Positions 1 to 10,919 of a stretch of 64,000 nucleotides of DNA are shown piece by piece. The DNA comes from Arenicola marina. Lineage: Eukaryota; Annelida; Polychaeta; Arenicolidae. A program made the translations under genes and the position numbers. The stretch lies in contig OZ025255.1 of assembly GCA_964019135.1 (NCBI GenBank), positions 9,796,001 through 9,860,000 on the forward strand. Direction: 5' to 3'. Each line of letters begins with the position of its first letter. Positions within the stretch are counted from its first letter, which is position 1. The notes under the pieces were generated by a model. The model did not search any database and was not told where the DNA came from. It worked only from the letters and a program-made list of their open reading frames with translations.

Positions 1-215
1 CAGTTAATGATGTAAAGATATGATTTCAGATATCAGTAAATGATTTAAAGATATGATTTGCATATATCAGTAAATACTTTGTACATATCTACAAATCGGA
101 CTCCTTTGCAGATATCGACAAATATTTGCAAATATCTGTAAATATTTACAGATATTCATAATTGATTTGCAGGTGTCTATAAATGATTTGCAGATATCTC
201 TAAATGGAGGGTTTC
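1..215. repeat. Degenerate AT-rich short tandem repeat
   Basis: A loose repeat of roughly 20-25 bp built on the core tgcagatatc followed by a gtaaat-like stretch, about eight diverged copies. From 216 to about 335 the sequence is unique and I see nothing in it. Confidence 0.6.
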
Positions 216-335
216 TGCAGCTTTCGCCTGCCATAGTGGAGGTGCTGTTATATAATCACGGTCCACTTAGCAGACTTTGCACCTCAGAGGTCATACGCAG
301 GACGTCGCGGTAGATGATAAGTGGGCACCAGACAA

Positions 336-2265
336 GGTAACTAGGTCAGCGGCAAGATCACGGGGAATCTAGGTCAGCGGCGATATCACAGGGAATCGAG
401 GTCAGAGGCGATATCACAAGGAATCTAGGTCAGCGGCGATATCACAGGGAATCTACGTCAGAGGCGATATCACAGGGAATCTAGGTCAGCGGGGGTATCA
501 CAGGGAATCTAGGTCAGCGGCGGTATCACAGGGAATCTACGTCAGAGGCGATATCACAGCGATTATATGTCCACGGCGATACCACAGAAAATCGATGTCA
601 GAGGCGATATCACAGGGAATCTACGTCAGAGGCGATATCACAGGGAATCGAGGTCAGAGGCGATATCACAGGGAATCGAGGTCAGAGGCGATATCACAGG
701 GAATCTAGGTCAGCCGCGATATCACAGGGAATCTAGGTCAGCGGCGATGTCACAGGGAATCGAGGTCAGAGGCGATATCACGGGGAATCTAGGTCAGCGG
801 CGATATCACAGGGAATCGAGGTCAGAGGCGATATCACGGGGAATATAGATCAGAGGCGATATCACAGGAAATCTACGTCAGAGGCGATATCACAGGGAAT
901 CGAGGTCAGAGGCGATATCACAGGGATTATAGGTCAACGGCGATAAAACAGAAAATCGAGGTCAGAGGCGATATCACAGGGAATCTACGTCAGAGGCGAC
1001 ATCACGGGGACTCGAGGTCAGAGACGATATCACAGGGATTATAGGTCAACGGCGATACCACAGAAAATCGAGGTCAGAGGTGATATCACAGGGAATCTAC
1101 GTCAGAGGCGATATCACAGGGAATCGAGGAGGCGATATCACAGGGAATCGAGGTCAGAGGCGATATCACAGGGATTATAGGTCAACGGCGATACCACAGA
1201 AAATCGAGGTCAGAGGCGATATCACAGGGATTATAGGTCAACGGTGATATCACAGGGAATCGAGGTCAGAGGCGATATCACAGGGAATCGAGGTCAGAGG
1301 CGATATCACAAGGAATCTAGGTCAGCCGCGATATCACAGGGAATCTAGGTCAGCGGCGATGTCACAGGGAATCGAGGTCAGAGGCGATATCACGGGGAAT
1401 CTAGGTCAGCGGCGATATCACAGGGAATCGAGGTCAGAGGCGATATCACGGGGAATATAGATCAGAGGCGATATCACAGGAAATCTACGTCAGAGGCGAT
1501 ATCACAGGGAATCGAGGTCAGAGGCGATATCACAGGGAATCGAGGTCAGAGGCGATACCACAGGAATTATAGGTCAACGGCGATAAAACAGAAAATCGAG
1601 GTCAGAGGCGATATCACAGGGAATCTACGTCAGAGGCGACATCACGGGGACTCGAGGTCAGAGGCGATATCACAGGGATTATAGGTCAACGGCGATACCA
1701 CAGAAAATCGAGGTCAGAGGCGATATTACAGGGAATCTACTTCAGAGGCGATATCACAGGGAATCGAGGAGGCGATATCACAGGGAATCGAGGTCAGAGG
1801 CGATATCACAGGGATTATAGGTCAACGGCGATACCACAGAAAATCGAGGTCAGAGGCGATATCACAACAAATCGAGGTCAGAAGCGATATCACGGGGAAT
1901 ATTGGTCAGAGGCGATACCACAGCGAATCGAGGTCAGAGTCGATACCACAGTGAATATAGATCAGAGGCGATATCACAGGGAATGGAGGTCAGAGGCGAT
2001 ATCACGGAATATAGGTCAGAGGCGATATTATAGGGAAAATAGGTCAACAGCGATATCACAGGGAATAAAGGTCAGAGACGATATCACAGGGAATATAGGT
2101 CAGAGGCGATCTATTAGGGAAAATAGGTCAACAGCGATATGACAGGGAATATAGGTCAGAGACGATATCGCAGGAAATCTAGGTCAACAGCGATTTCATA
2201 GAGAATATAGGTCAGAGGCGCTATGACAGGGAATATAGGTCAGAAGTAACAGCACGGTCAAATGT
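336..2265. repeat. 28 bp minisatellite with about 612 bp higher-order period
   Basis: Tandem array of about 68 units of 28 bp with core gtcagaggcgatatcacagg. Variant units recur in the same order 612 bp apart: a cagccgc variant begins at 701 and again at 1313, and a gaatatagatcag variant at 841 and 1453. The array therefore grew partly by duplication of multi-unit blocks. Short open frames inside it follow the repeat and are not genes. Confidence 0.95.
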
Positions 2266-2310
2266 ATTATAACCATAAAGTCTAGGTGAAAGAAGATAAT
2301 AGTCGGGAAC

Positions 2311-2740
2311 TCTAGATCAAAGGGAATGTCACTTGGGAAGTCTAGATCAAAGGGAACGTCACTTGGGAAGTCTACATCAAAGGGGATGTCACTTGGGAAG
2401 TCTAGATCAAAGGGAACGTCACTTGGGAAGTCTACATCAAAGGGGATGTCACTTGGGAAGTATACATCAAAGGAGATGTCACTTGGGAAGTCTAGATCAA
2501 AGGGAACGTCACTTGGGAAGTCTACATCAAAGGGGACGTCACTTGGGAAGTCTAGATCAAAGGGAACGTCACTTGGGAAGTCTAGATCAAAGGGAATGTC
2601 ACTTGGGAAGTCTAGATCAAAGGAAATGTCACCCGGGAAGTATAAGTCAAAGGAAATGTCACCCGGGAAGTCTAGATCAACGATAATGTCACTTGGGAAG
2701 TCTAAATCAACGAGAATGTCACTTGGGAATGTCAAAGAAA
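2311..2740. repeat. 30 bp minisatellite, about 14 units
   Basis: Tandem units of exactly 30 bp with core atgtcacttgggaagtctag. Because the unit is a multiple of three, one plus frame (179 codons from 2326) and one minus frame (227 codons, 2196-2879) stay open right through it. The minus frame reads as a PSDIPFDLDF decapeptide repeat. I treat both as by-products of the repeat. Confidence 0.95.
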
Positions 2741-2839
2741 ATATGTCTATCCGGAAATTTAAACCAAGAATCAAAATCAGAAAAATGTATTCGATCGTTA
2801 AAGGTGTAATGACCTCTGAAAGTGTTCGTTGGGATCCGT

Positions 2840-3115
2840 CCAACAGATTTGTAGATGAAAGATAAACGATGTAGGTCACAGATGGACGATGGATGTGTAG
2901 GTTACAGATAGACGGTGGATTTGTAGGTTACATATAGACGATGTAGGTTACAGATATACGATGTAGGTTACAGGTAGACGATGTAGGTTACAGATAGACG
3001 ATGTAGGTTACAGATAGACGATGGATTTGTAGGTTACAGATAGACGATGAAGGTTACAGGTAGACGATGTAGGTTACAGATATATGATGTAGGTTACAGG
3101 TAGACGGTTACAGGT
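2840..3115. repeat. 20 bp minisatellite, about 12 units
   Basis: Units of about 20 bp with core gtaggttacagatagacgat, some interrupted by a ggattt insertion. This array is distinct from the 30 bp array before it. The stretch 3116-3374 after it is unique and no feature was recognised. Confidence 0.9.
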
Positions 3116-3374
3116 GGACTTGTAAGAGGAAGACTGCCTATCTCCCAACATAGTGACAACTGTTTTACACAATCATGCTAAAAAAACACTGATCGATGCC
3201 TGGATCAGTGGGTTCACACCTTTCAGGAAGCAGTGTCTATATATCGACCAATGAAAACGCGGAAATCCTGTTGACTTCATTCTATGAAAAGCGCACGATG
3301 GTGAAGTGTAGTGTTAACGTGTGGTTATGGGTTTGTACATACCCGGTGTTGCACAAACTCTCGTTTACACACTC

Positions 3375-3765
3375 TCTGCCTTCGACTCACTCCGCTACGG
3401 CTCTATTATATCTCTGTTGTCGACTACTTCCTCAATGCATATATTCATGCGCCAACTGATAGGAACAATCCTCCGCGCATTTCTACAAAACAGTGCCGGG
3501 GACCAGCCTAAACCTAATAACACACGGTATCAGGTGATGAAAAGAAAGAGTTCAGTCACAATTATTACTTTTTTGAAAGGGTACAAGATGTTTTTTGCTG
3601 TATTAAATACACAGAGCTAGTTATTTTAATTTTTTTATTCTTAAAAATTATAATGTTGCAAGAAATTACAGCTGATTTGACCGTTTCTCAAGAATCTTGA
3701 AATTTGCCTCCGGCCGACAGCAGCGGTAAAAGCGGAGTTTGCGTAGCGCCACCGTGCGGGGAGCT
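3375..3765 (+). mobile_element. Dispersed repeat family A, copy 1
   Basis: About 390 bp that recurs in inverted orientation at 31784-32200. Conserved stretches include gcatttctacaaa, cctaataacacacggtatca and gccgacagcagcggtaaaag. Similarity by eye is around 80 percent with small indels. It encodes no recognisable protein and has no clear terminal repeats. Having two copies in one window marks it as an interspersed repeat, probably a non-autonomous transposon. Confidence 0.75.
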
Positions 3766-4614
3766 TGTTGTGTACATTGTGATCGATGTAGTCCCCTTGA
3801 TAGTCGTTACGACACTGTGAAACACCGGATTTTCATAGCCCAGAAGATGTATCATGTCGGCTATGTAAAGAAATAACTTTGTTGAAATCATGAATGCAAG
3901 TGATAATAATACACAAGAGATCGAGGCCAATCACCCCCCCCCCCCTCCTCCCGTATGGCCTATGAGTTCCCCCCTCTCCTCATCCTCACCCCCACCCCAA
4001 GCCACGGCGATAAATCTTGAGAAGGAACAAATTGTCTCAGTGACGCCCAATCAATCGTCTGTCCATAGCTTATCTATATACATATTGGATATCACGCAGC
4101 GACAAAAACGCCACTATCATGTTAACCGCAGGTGGGCGCCCAATACAGGTGGTCGTATTTCTATATCCAGGCATCTGGCAGTGACGGCCGGGGGCGCTCT
4201 CGGTATGCCAGGTGAGGGTGAGCTTTGGGAGGGTCACAGAACATCAGTGGTGGATCCGGGCCAGAGGGGAGTACAGTGGACACCTGCTCCCATTTTTTAA
4301 ATTTCAGGTGTAGACGTAATTTCCCCACCTCCCCACCCACCCACCAACCCTGTAGCTCCGAACATTCCTTCCGACATACTGGGGTAAGGTATTGCAGGTT
4401 ATTTCCTCTTTCCTCATCCGGCCTCCCCACCCCCCCAACCGCCCCCACTCCCTCCCCTTCCCTTGTTTTTTTTTTGTCTTTTCATTTATTGCGACAAGAG
4501 GGCATGATATGCGCTAAAAAAGTCGCTTACTTTTTAATGCATGTTTTGATTACCAGCCCCACCACTGTCAGCCAGCTAAGGAATACGGCCCCTAAGGGGG
4601 GGTAGCCATGTCGC
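3766..4614. other. Intergenic, C-rich patches, no gene seen
   Basis: Contains homopolymeric C runs near 3935 and 4320-4460 and otherwise unique sequence. Open frames here are short, Pro/Ser-rich, and match nothing I know. No further exon of the SLC22-type gene could be found. Confidence 0.5.
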
Positions 4615-4768
4615 GTGTCGATTTTAAGAAAAGGTCCATGTCGCGTGTCGATTTTAAGAAAAGTTCCATGTCGCGTGTCGCTAAGTCTTACGTCGCATGT
4701 CGATTCTAAGACAACCCCAATGTCGCGTTGTCGATTTTAAAAATCGCCGTGTCGCCGTGTCGAAAAAG
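4615..4768. repeat. 30 bp tandem repeat, about 4-5 degenerate units
   Basis: Units built on catgtcgcgtgtcgatttta followed by an aaga-rich stretch. It lies just downstream of the SLC22 exon, in the first intron of that gene if its remaining exons lie to the left. Confidence 0.85.
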
Positions 4769-4815
4769 CCCCTCTGGGGCCCTAGGAATGTCCACGGCCA
4801 GCCACAATTACTTAC

Positions 4816-4942
4816 CTAGGAAGACGATGGCCAGCATGTGCCATGAGGCCGGGAATGTGGTGGAGATGCTGAGAACGAGGTAGAAGATGATCTGCCACTT
4901 GCCGTACTTGCCCAGACGGCCGAGTGCTTGCTCCAGATCCAT
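4816..4942 (-). CDS. First coding exon of an SLC22-type organic ion transporter (partial gene)
   Basis: Reading leftward from ATG at 4942, the exon encodes 42 residues plus one base of the next codon. It begins MDLEQALGRLGKYGKWQI and ends HMLAIVFL before a GTAAG donor at 4811-4815. The acidic start, the GxxGKxQ stretch before TM1, the hydrophobic segment IIFYLVLSIS and the ending MLAIVFL with a phase-1 splice are the hallmarks of exon 1 in SLC22 (organic cation/anion/carnitine) transporters. These are 12-TM plasma membrane carriers of the major facilitator superfamily. The start has a strong Kozak context (ggcaccATGG). No second exon is visible in the 4.8 kb to the left, so the rest of the gene is off the window or lost. 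The substrate cannot be told from this exon. Confidence 0.8.
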
Positions 4943-4970
4943 GGTGCCGGTCTCCTCCTATACCACCGCC

Positions 4971-4991
4971 AGGCACACACACACACCCACC
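4971..4991. repeat. Short (CA)n microsatellite upstream of the SLC22 exon
   Basis: A cacacacacacac run with flanking ccaccc just 5' of the transporter start codon (minus sense). It would lie in the 5' UTR or in an acceptor region. Confidence 0.6.
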
Positions 4992-5395
4992 CGCAACAAG
5001 CACACCCCCAACACACTCGTTCTCAGCGACGTGGGAAGAACGTTGAAATCACGCGACGACAGAAGTCTACTTTATCCGTGTCTTTTGTCTTTTTTTTGTG
5101 GCAGCGATATAAATTCAGAAATTAAGGGGGGGTTCTGTGAGTGCCAGCCTACACTTCTGTCTGTCCGTTTTTGTCTGTCTATCCTACGCGATCTCCCAGC
5201 AGCCAGGTGGTGTTATTGCCAGAGCCTGTACGGTGACTGTTGGCGTCGCGATGGCAGGGGCAGGGGGGCAGACAGGCCTGCCTGGTGACGGCGGTATCAA
5301 GGCACCCACCTATATACCCACAAGCTGACTCTGGGCAGATCTGGGCAATCGACGAGTGGCGCTGACTGGGTAGCAGCCCCAGGGATAAGTGAGGG

Positions 5396-5409
5396 GTATA
5401 TATATATAC
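5396..5409 (-). promoter_or_regulatory. Possible TATA element upstream of the SLC22 exon
   Basis: A gtatatatatatac tract about 455 bp upstream of the transporter ATG, on the minus strand, with ordinary sequence on each side. A possible 5' non-coding exon donor (ATGAG followed by GTGAGTG at 5531-5537) lies further upstream, which would conflict with this tract being the promoter. Both are speculative. Confidence 0.15.
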
Positions 5410-6185
5410 GCTTCACCAGGTGGTGACGGACCACGCTGGGACCAAAGATAACAAGTGACAGGTGACGATGAATGATCGCCTGATGACGGCCGTTGTCTTG
5501 CAGTGTCTTGAAGCTTGGGCAAGATGCACACACTCACCTCATAGTTGGGAGGAGCAATGCAATGGCCATGTATAATAGCCAGGTAACTAAATCCGACAAG
5601 GGTTGAAGGCTAATACAGCGAACACCAAAAAAAAAGAGAACAAATTCAATTGATGACTTTCTATGTCACTTTTCAGTTTGCGGACATTTCACGCCCAACA
5701 ACAAGATTCTTAAGCCAGATTCACATCCAATGCGTTCATTTCTCACTGAGCTTGCGCTTCATACTGCAGTATAAGTAGATCAAATACCAGGCCATATCAA
5801 GTTAATAGAGCCTATAATGTTGTCACACATACACGCCCGCCGTACGTTCAAAATAGACGTGCATATCCCTCCAGGACTAATTCGCAGAAAAAAAAACACC
5901 CGGCGGTTGTCTCCCAACAAGTGTCGCTGTTTAACTATGTAAACGTAGCGCGAAGTAAAATCCTCTTGTCCTTCTGTCTTATATCTGCACTATTATAGGC
6001 GGAGTGGTATCTATGGTTGTATGCTCCCGGTTATTGGGCGAGAGAGAGTAGCAGCGGGGAAAAGTTCTCCCTGTCAGGAGGCGATATATATTCGTGGAGG
6101 CCGGCGCTGCCCGAGGCCGTGAAGTGAGTGAGCGAGTGAAGCGAGAGAGGTGCAACCAGCCCACCGCTGCCACTGTAGTCCCCGT

Positions 6186-6222
6186 CGCCGCCGCCGCCGC
6201 CGCCGCTGCTGCTGCTGCTGCC
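6186..6222. repeat. (GCC)n/(GCT)n trinucleotide repeat
   Basis: About six GCC followed by five GCT triplets. It reads as poly-Ala on both strands, and there is no evidence that it is translated. Confidence 0.85.
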
Positions 6223-6417
6223 ACTGCGCCCGTCACTCAGCTGCCAGAGACCAGCCTCCGCCCAACTACTACAGCACCGACCCGTTGACTCCCCCTCTCC
6301 CCCACTACCCTCAGGGCTGTGGGTGAGGTGTGGGGGGTGGTGGGGTGGGTGGTAATGACAGAGCCGGCGCCGTACGATGAGCGCCGATGGGCTGGTAGAA
6401 AGAGGGAGAAGGGGACT

Positions 6418-6423
6418 AGAGAA

Positions 6424-6456
<33 letters not shown>
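6418..6456. repeat. (GA)n microsatellite
   Basis: Near-perfect gagaga run with one gac interruption. Confidence 0.9.
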
Positions 6457-6457
<1 letters not shown>

Positions 6458-6835
6458 GGGGAAGGAAGGGGCAACCGTATTTATATACCACTTACTTTCA
6501 CACAGTCTCTCTTCGGCCCCCCAAGCATCTTGCCTACTGCGTGTCCCCCATCTAAAGGTGCCGGTAGCGCTTTACGCGTCAGTGGGGAAGGATTTTAGTT
6601 TTGGGGCTATGCTGGACTTGCAACCCGTGGATGTGATACGGGTTTAGGAGGGTGTAACCGGGGCTGTCCCTCCCTCCCTCCCTCCCTCCCTGCCTGGCCA
6701 CCGACCGCACTGACCGGGGCTGTCCCTACCTCCCTGCCTCCCTCCCTGCCTGGCCACCGGCCGCCCTGACAGGGGCTGTCCCTACCTCCCTGCCTCCCTC
6801 CCTACCTGGCCACCGACCGCCCTGACCGGGGCTGT

Positions 6836-8407
6836 CCCTCCCTCCCTCCCTCCCAGCCTGGCCACCGGCCTGACAGGGGCTGTCCCTGCCTCCCTGCCTC
6901 CCTCCCTGCCTGGCCACCGGCCGCCTTGACCGGGGCTGTCCCTCCCTCCCTCCCTCCCTCCCTGCCTGGCCACCGGCCGCCCTGACCGGGGCTGTCCCTA
7001 CCTCCCTCCCTCCCTCCCTGCCTGGCCACCGGCCTGACAGGGGCTGTCCCTACCTCCCTCCCTCCCTCCCTGCCTGGCCACCGGCCGCCCTGACCGGGGC
7101 TGTCCCTTCCTACCTCCCTCCCTGCCTGGCCACCGGCCTCCCTGACTGTGGCTGTCCCTACCTCCCTCCCTGCCTGGCCACCGGCCTCCCTGACCGTGGC
7201 TGTCCCTATCTCCCTCCCTCCCTCCAGGCCTGGCCACCGACCGCCCTGACCGGGGCTGTCCCTCCCTCCCTCCCTCCCTCCCTGCCTGGCCACCGGCCAC
7301 CCTGACCGGGGCTGTCCCTACCTCCCTACCTCCCTCCCTGCCTAGCCACCGGCCTGACAGGGGCTGTCCCTACCTCCCGGCCTCCCTCCCTGCCTGGCCA
7401 CCGGCCTGACAGAGGCTGTCCCTACCTCCCTGCCTCCCTCCCTGCCTGGCCACCGCCCGCCCTGACCGGGGCTGTCCCTACCTCCCTCCCTCCCTCCCTG
7501 CCTGGCCACCGGCCTGACAGGGGCTGTCCCTACCTCCCGGCCTCCCTCCCTACCTGGCCACCGACCGCCCTGACCTTGGCTGTCCCTACCTCCCTGCCTC
7601 CCTCCCTGCCTGGCCACCGGCCGCCCTGACCTTGGCTGTCCCTACCTCCCTGCCTCCCTCCCTGCCTGGCCACCGGCCGCCCTGACCGGGGCTGTCCCTC
7701 CCTACCTCCCTCCCTGCCTGGCCACCGGCCGCCCTGACAGGGGCTGTCCCTATCTCCCTCCCTCCCTCCCTGCCTGGCCACCGCCCTGACAGGGGCTGTC
7801 CCTACCTCCCTGCCTCCCTCCCTGCCTGGCCACCGACCGCCCTGACCGGGGCTGTGCCTACCTCCCTGCCTCCCTCCCTACCTGGCCACCGGCCGCCCTG
7901 ACCGGGGCTGTGCTAACCTCCCTGCCTCCCTCCCTACCTGGCCACCGGCGGCCCTGACCGGGGCTGTCCCTACCTCCCTGCCTCCCTCCCTACCTGGCCA
8001 CCGGCGGCCCTGACAGGGGCTGTCCCTACCTCCCTGCCTCCCTCCCTACCTGGCCACCGCCCGCCCTGACAGGGGCTGTGCCTACCTTCCTGCCTCCCTC
8101 CCTACCTGGCCACCGGCGGCCCTGACAGGGGCTGTGCCTACCTCCCTGCCTCCCTCCCTACCTGGCCACCGGCCGCCCTGACAGGGGCTGTCCCTACCTC
8201 CCTGCCTCCCTCCCTACCTGGCCACCGCCCGCCCTGACCGGGGCTGTCCCTACCTCCCTCCCTCCCTCCCTGCCTGGCCATTGCCCGCCCTGACAGGGGC
8301 TGTCCCTACCTCCCTCCCTCCCTTCCTCCCTGGCCACCGCCCTGACAGGGGCTGTCCCTACCTCCCTGCCTCCCTCCCTGCCTGGCCACCGGCCTGACCG
8401 GGGCTGT
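6836..8407. repeat. 1572 bp higher-order block, copy 1
   Basis: The order of unit variants here is repeated 1572 bp downstream. For example tcccagcctg occurs at 6851 and 8423, and the cctagccacc variant recurs at the same offset. I noticed one difference (a C to T inside a gcctgg motif near 7279/8851). Confidence 0.85.
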
Positions 8408-9979
8408 CCCTCCCTCCCTCCCTCCCAGCCTGGCCACCGGCCTGACAGGGGCTGTCCCTGCCTCCCTGCCTCCCTCCCTGCCTGGCCACCGGCCGCCTTG
8501 ACCGGGGCTGTCCCTCCCTCCCTCCCTCCCTCCCTGCCTGGCCACCGGCCGCCCTGACCGGGGCTGTCCCTACCTCCCTCCCTCCCTCCCTGCCTGGCCA
8601 CCGGCCTGACAGGGGCTGTCCCTACCTCCCTCCCTCCCTCCCTGCCTGGCCACCGGCCGCCCTGACCGGGGCTGTCCCTTCCTACCTCCCTCCCTGCCTG
8701 GCCACCGGCCTCCCTGACTGTGGCTGTCCCTACCTCCCTCCCTGCCTGGCCACCGGCCTCCCTGACCGTGGCTGTCCCTATCTCCCTCCCTCCCTCCAGG
8801 CCTGGCCACCGACCGCCCTGACCGGGGCTGTCCCTCCCTCCCTCCCTCCCTCCTTGCCTGGCCACCGGCCACCCTGACCGGGGCTGTCCCTACCTCCCTA
8901 CCTCCCTCCCTGCCTAGCCACCGGCCTGACAGGGGCTGTCCCTACCTCCCGGCCTCCCTCCCTGCCTGGCCACCGGCCTGACAGAGGCTGTCCCTACCTC
9001 CCTGCCTCCCTCCCTGCCTGGCCACCGCCCGCCCTGACCGGGGCTGTCCCTACCTCCCTCCCTCCCTCCCTGCCTGGCCACCGGCCTGACAGGGGCTGTC
9101 CCTACCTCCCGGCCTCCCTCCCTACCTGGCCACCGACCGCCCTGACCTTGGCTGTCCCTACCTCCCTGCCTCCCTCCCTGCCTGGCCACCGGCCGCCCTG
9201 ACCTTGGCTGTCCCTACCTCCCTGCCTCCCTCCCTGCCTGGCCACCGGCCGCCCTGACCGGGGCTGTCCCTCCCTACCTCCCTCCCTGCCTGGCCACCGG
9301 CCGCCCTGACAGGGGCTGTCCCTATCTCCCTCCCTCCCTCCCTGCCTGGCCACCGCCCTGACAGGGGCTGTCCCTACCTCCCTGCCTCCCTCCCTGCCTG
9401 GCCACCGACCGCCCTGACCGGGGCTGTGCCTACCTCCCTGCCTCCCTCCCTACCTGGCCACCGGCCGCCCTGACCGGGGCTGTGCTAACCTCCCTGCCTC
9501 CCTCCCTACCTGGCCACCGGCGGCCCTGACCGGGGCTGTCCCTACCTCCCTGCCTCCCTCCCTACCTGGCCACCGGCGGCCCTGACAGGGGCTGTCCCTA
9601 CCTCCCTGCCTCCCTCCCTACCTGGCCACCGCCCGCCCTGACAGGGGCTGTGCCTACCTTCCTGCCTCCCTCCCTACCTGGCCACCGGCGGCCCTGACAG
9701 GGGCTGTGCCTACCTCCCTGCCTCCCTCCCTACCTGGCCACCGGCCGCCCTGACAGGGGCTGTCCCTACCTCCCTGCCTCCCTCCCTACCTGGCCACCGC
9801 CCGCCCTGACCGGGGCTGTCCCTACCTCCCTCCCTCCCTCCCTGCCTGGCCATTGCCCGCCCTGACAGGGGCTGTCCCTACCTCCCTCCCTCCCTTCCTC
9901 CCTGGCCACCGCCCTGACAGGGGCTGTCCCTACCTCCCTGCCTCCCTCCCTGCCTGGCCACCGGCCTGACCGGGGCTGT
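8408..9979. repeat. 1572 bp higher-order block, copy 2
   Basis: Near-identical tandem copy of the preceding block. Similarity ends near 9980, where the next unit reads cccttcctcgct. This is either a recent expansion or an assembly duplication. Confidence 0.85.
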
Positions 9980-10919
9980 CCCTTCCTCGCTCCCTCCCTC
10001 CCTGCCTGGCCACCGACCACCCTGACCGGGGCTGTCCCTCCCTACCTCCCTCCCTGCCTGGCCACCGACCGCCCTGACCGGGGCTGTCCCTCCCTGCCTC
10101 CCTGCCTGGCCACCGACCGCCCTGACCGGGGCTATCCCGCCCTCACTCCCTCCCTGCCTGGCCACCGACCGCCCTGACCCGGGGCTGTTCCTACCTCCCT
10201 CCCTGCCTGGCCACCGGCCTGACAGGGGCTGTCCCTACCTCCCTGCCTCCCTCCCTGCCTGGCCACCGGCCGCCCTGACAGGGGCTGTCCCTACCTCCCT
10301 ACCTCCCTCCCTACCTGGCCACCGGCCTGACAGGGGCTGTCCCTCCCTCCCTCCCTCCCTCAATCACTCCCTGCCTGGCCACCGGCCTGACCGGGGCTGT
10401 CCCTACCTCCCTCCCTCTCTCCCTGCCTGGCCACCGGCCGCCCTGACCGGGGCTGTCCCTACCTCCCTGCCTCCCTCCCTGCCTGGTCACCGACCGCCCT
10501 GACCGGGGCTGTCCCTACCTCCCTCCCTCCCTCCCTGCCTGGCCACCGGCCGCCCTGACCGGGGCTGTCCCTACCTCCTTCCCTCCCTCTCTGCCTGGCC
10601 ACCGGCCGCCCTGACCGGGGCTGTCCCTACCTCCCTGCCTCCCTTCCTACCTGGCCACCGGCCGCCCTGACCGGGGCTGTCCCTCCCTCCCTCCCTCCCT
10701 GCCTGGACACCGGCCTCCCTGACAGGGGCTGTCCCTACCTCCCTGCCTCCCTCCCTGCCTGGCCACCGGCCTCCCTGACCGGGGCTGTCCCTCCCTCCCT
10801 CCCTCCCCCCCTGCCTGGCCACCGACCGCCCTGACCGGGGCTGTCCCTCCCTCCCTCCATCCCCCCCTGCCTGGCCATCGGCCACCCTGACCGGGGCTGT
10901 CCCTCCCTCCCTCCCTCCC

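Larger units (their letters stand above)
5010..6660. other. Intergenic upstream of the SLC22 exon: simple repeats, no gene recognised
   Basis: Holds a GCC/GCT trinucleotide run (6186-6222), a (GA)n run (6418-6456) and unique sequence. Poly-alanine open frames on both strands come from the triplet run. I see no splice-bounded coding segment. Confidence 0.5.

Noticed and set aside
336..2265. CRISPR-like array
   Set aside because: Repeats are directly adjacent with no unique spacers, and the sequence is eukaryotic. The same applies to the 61632-64000 array.
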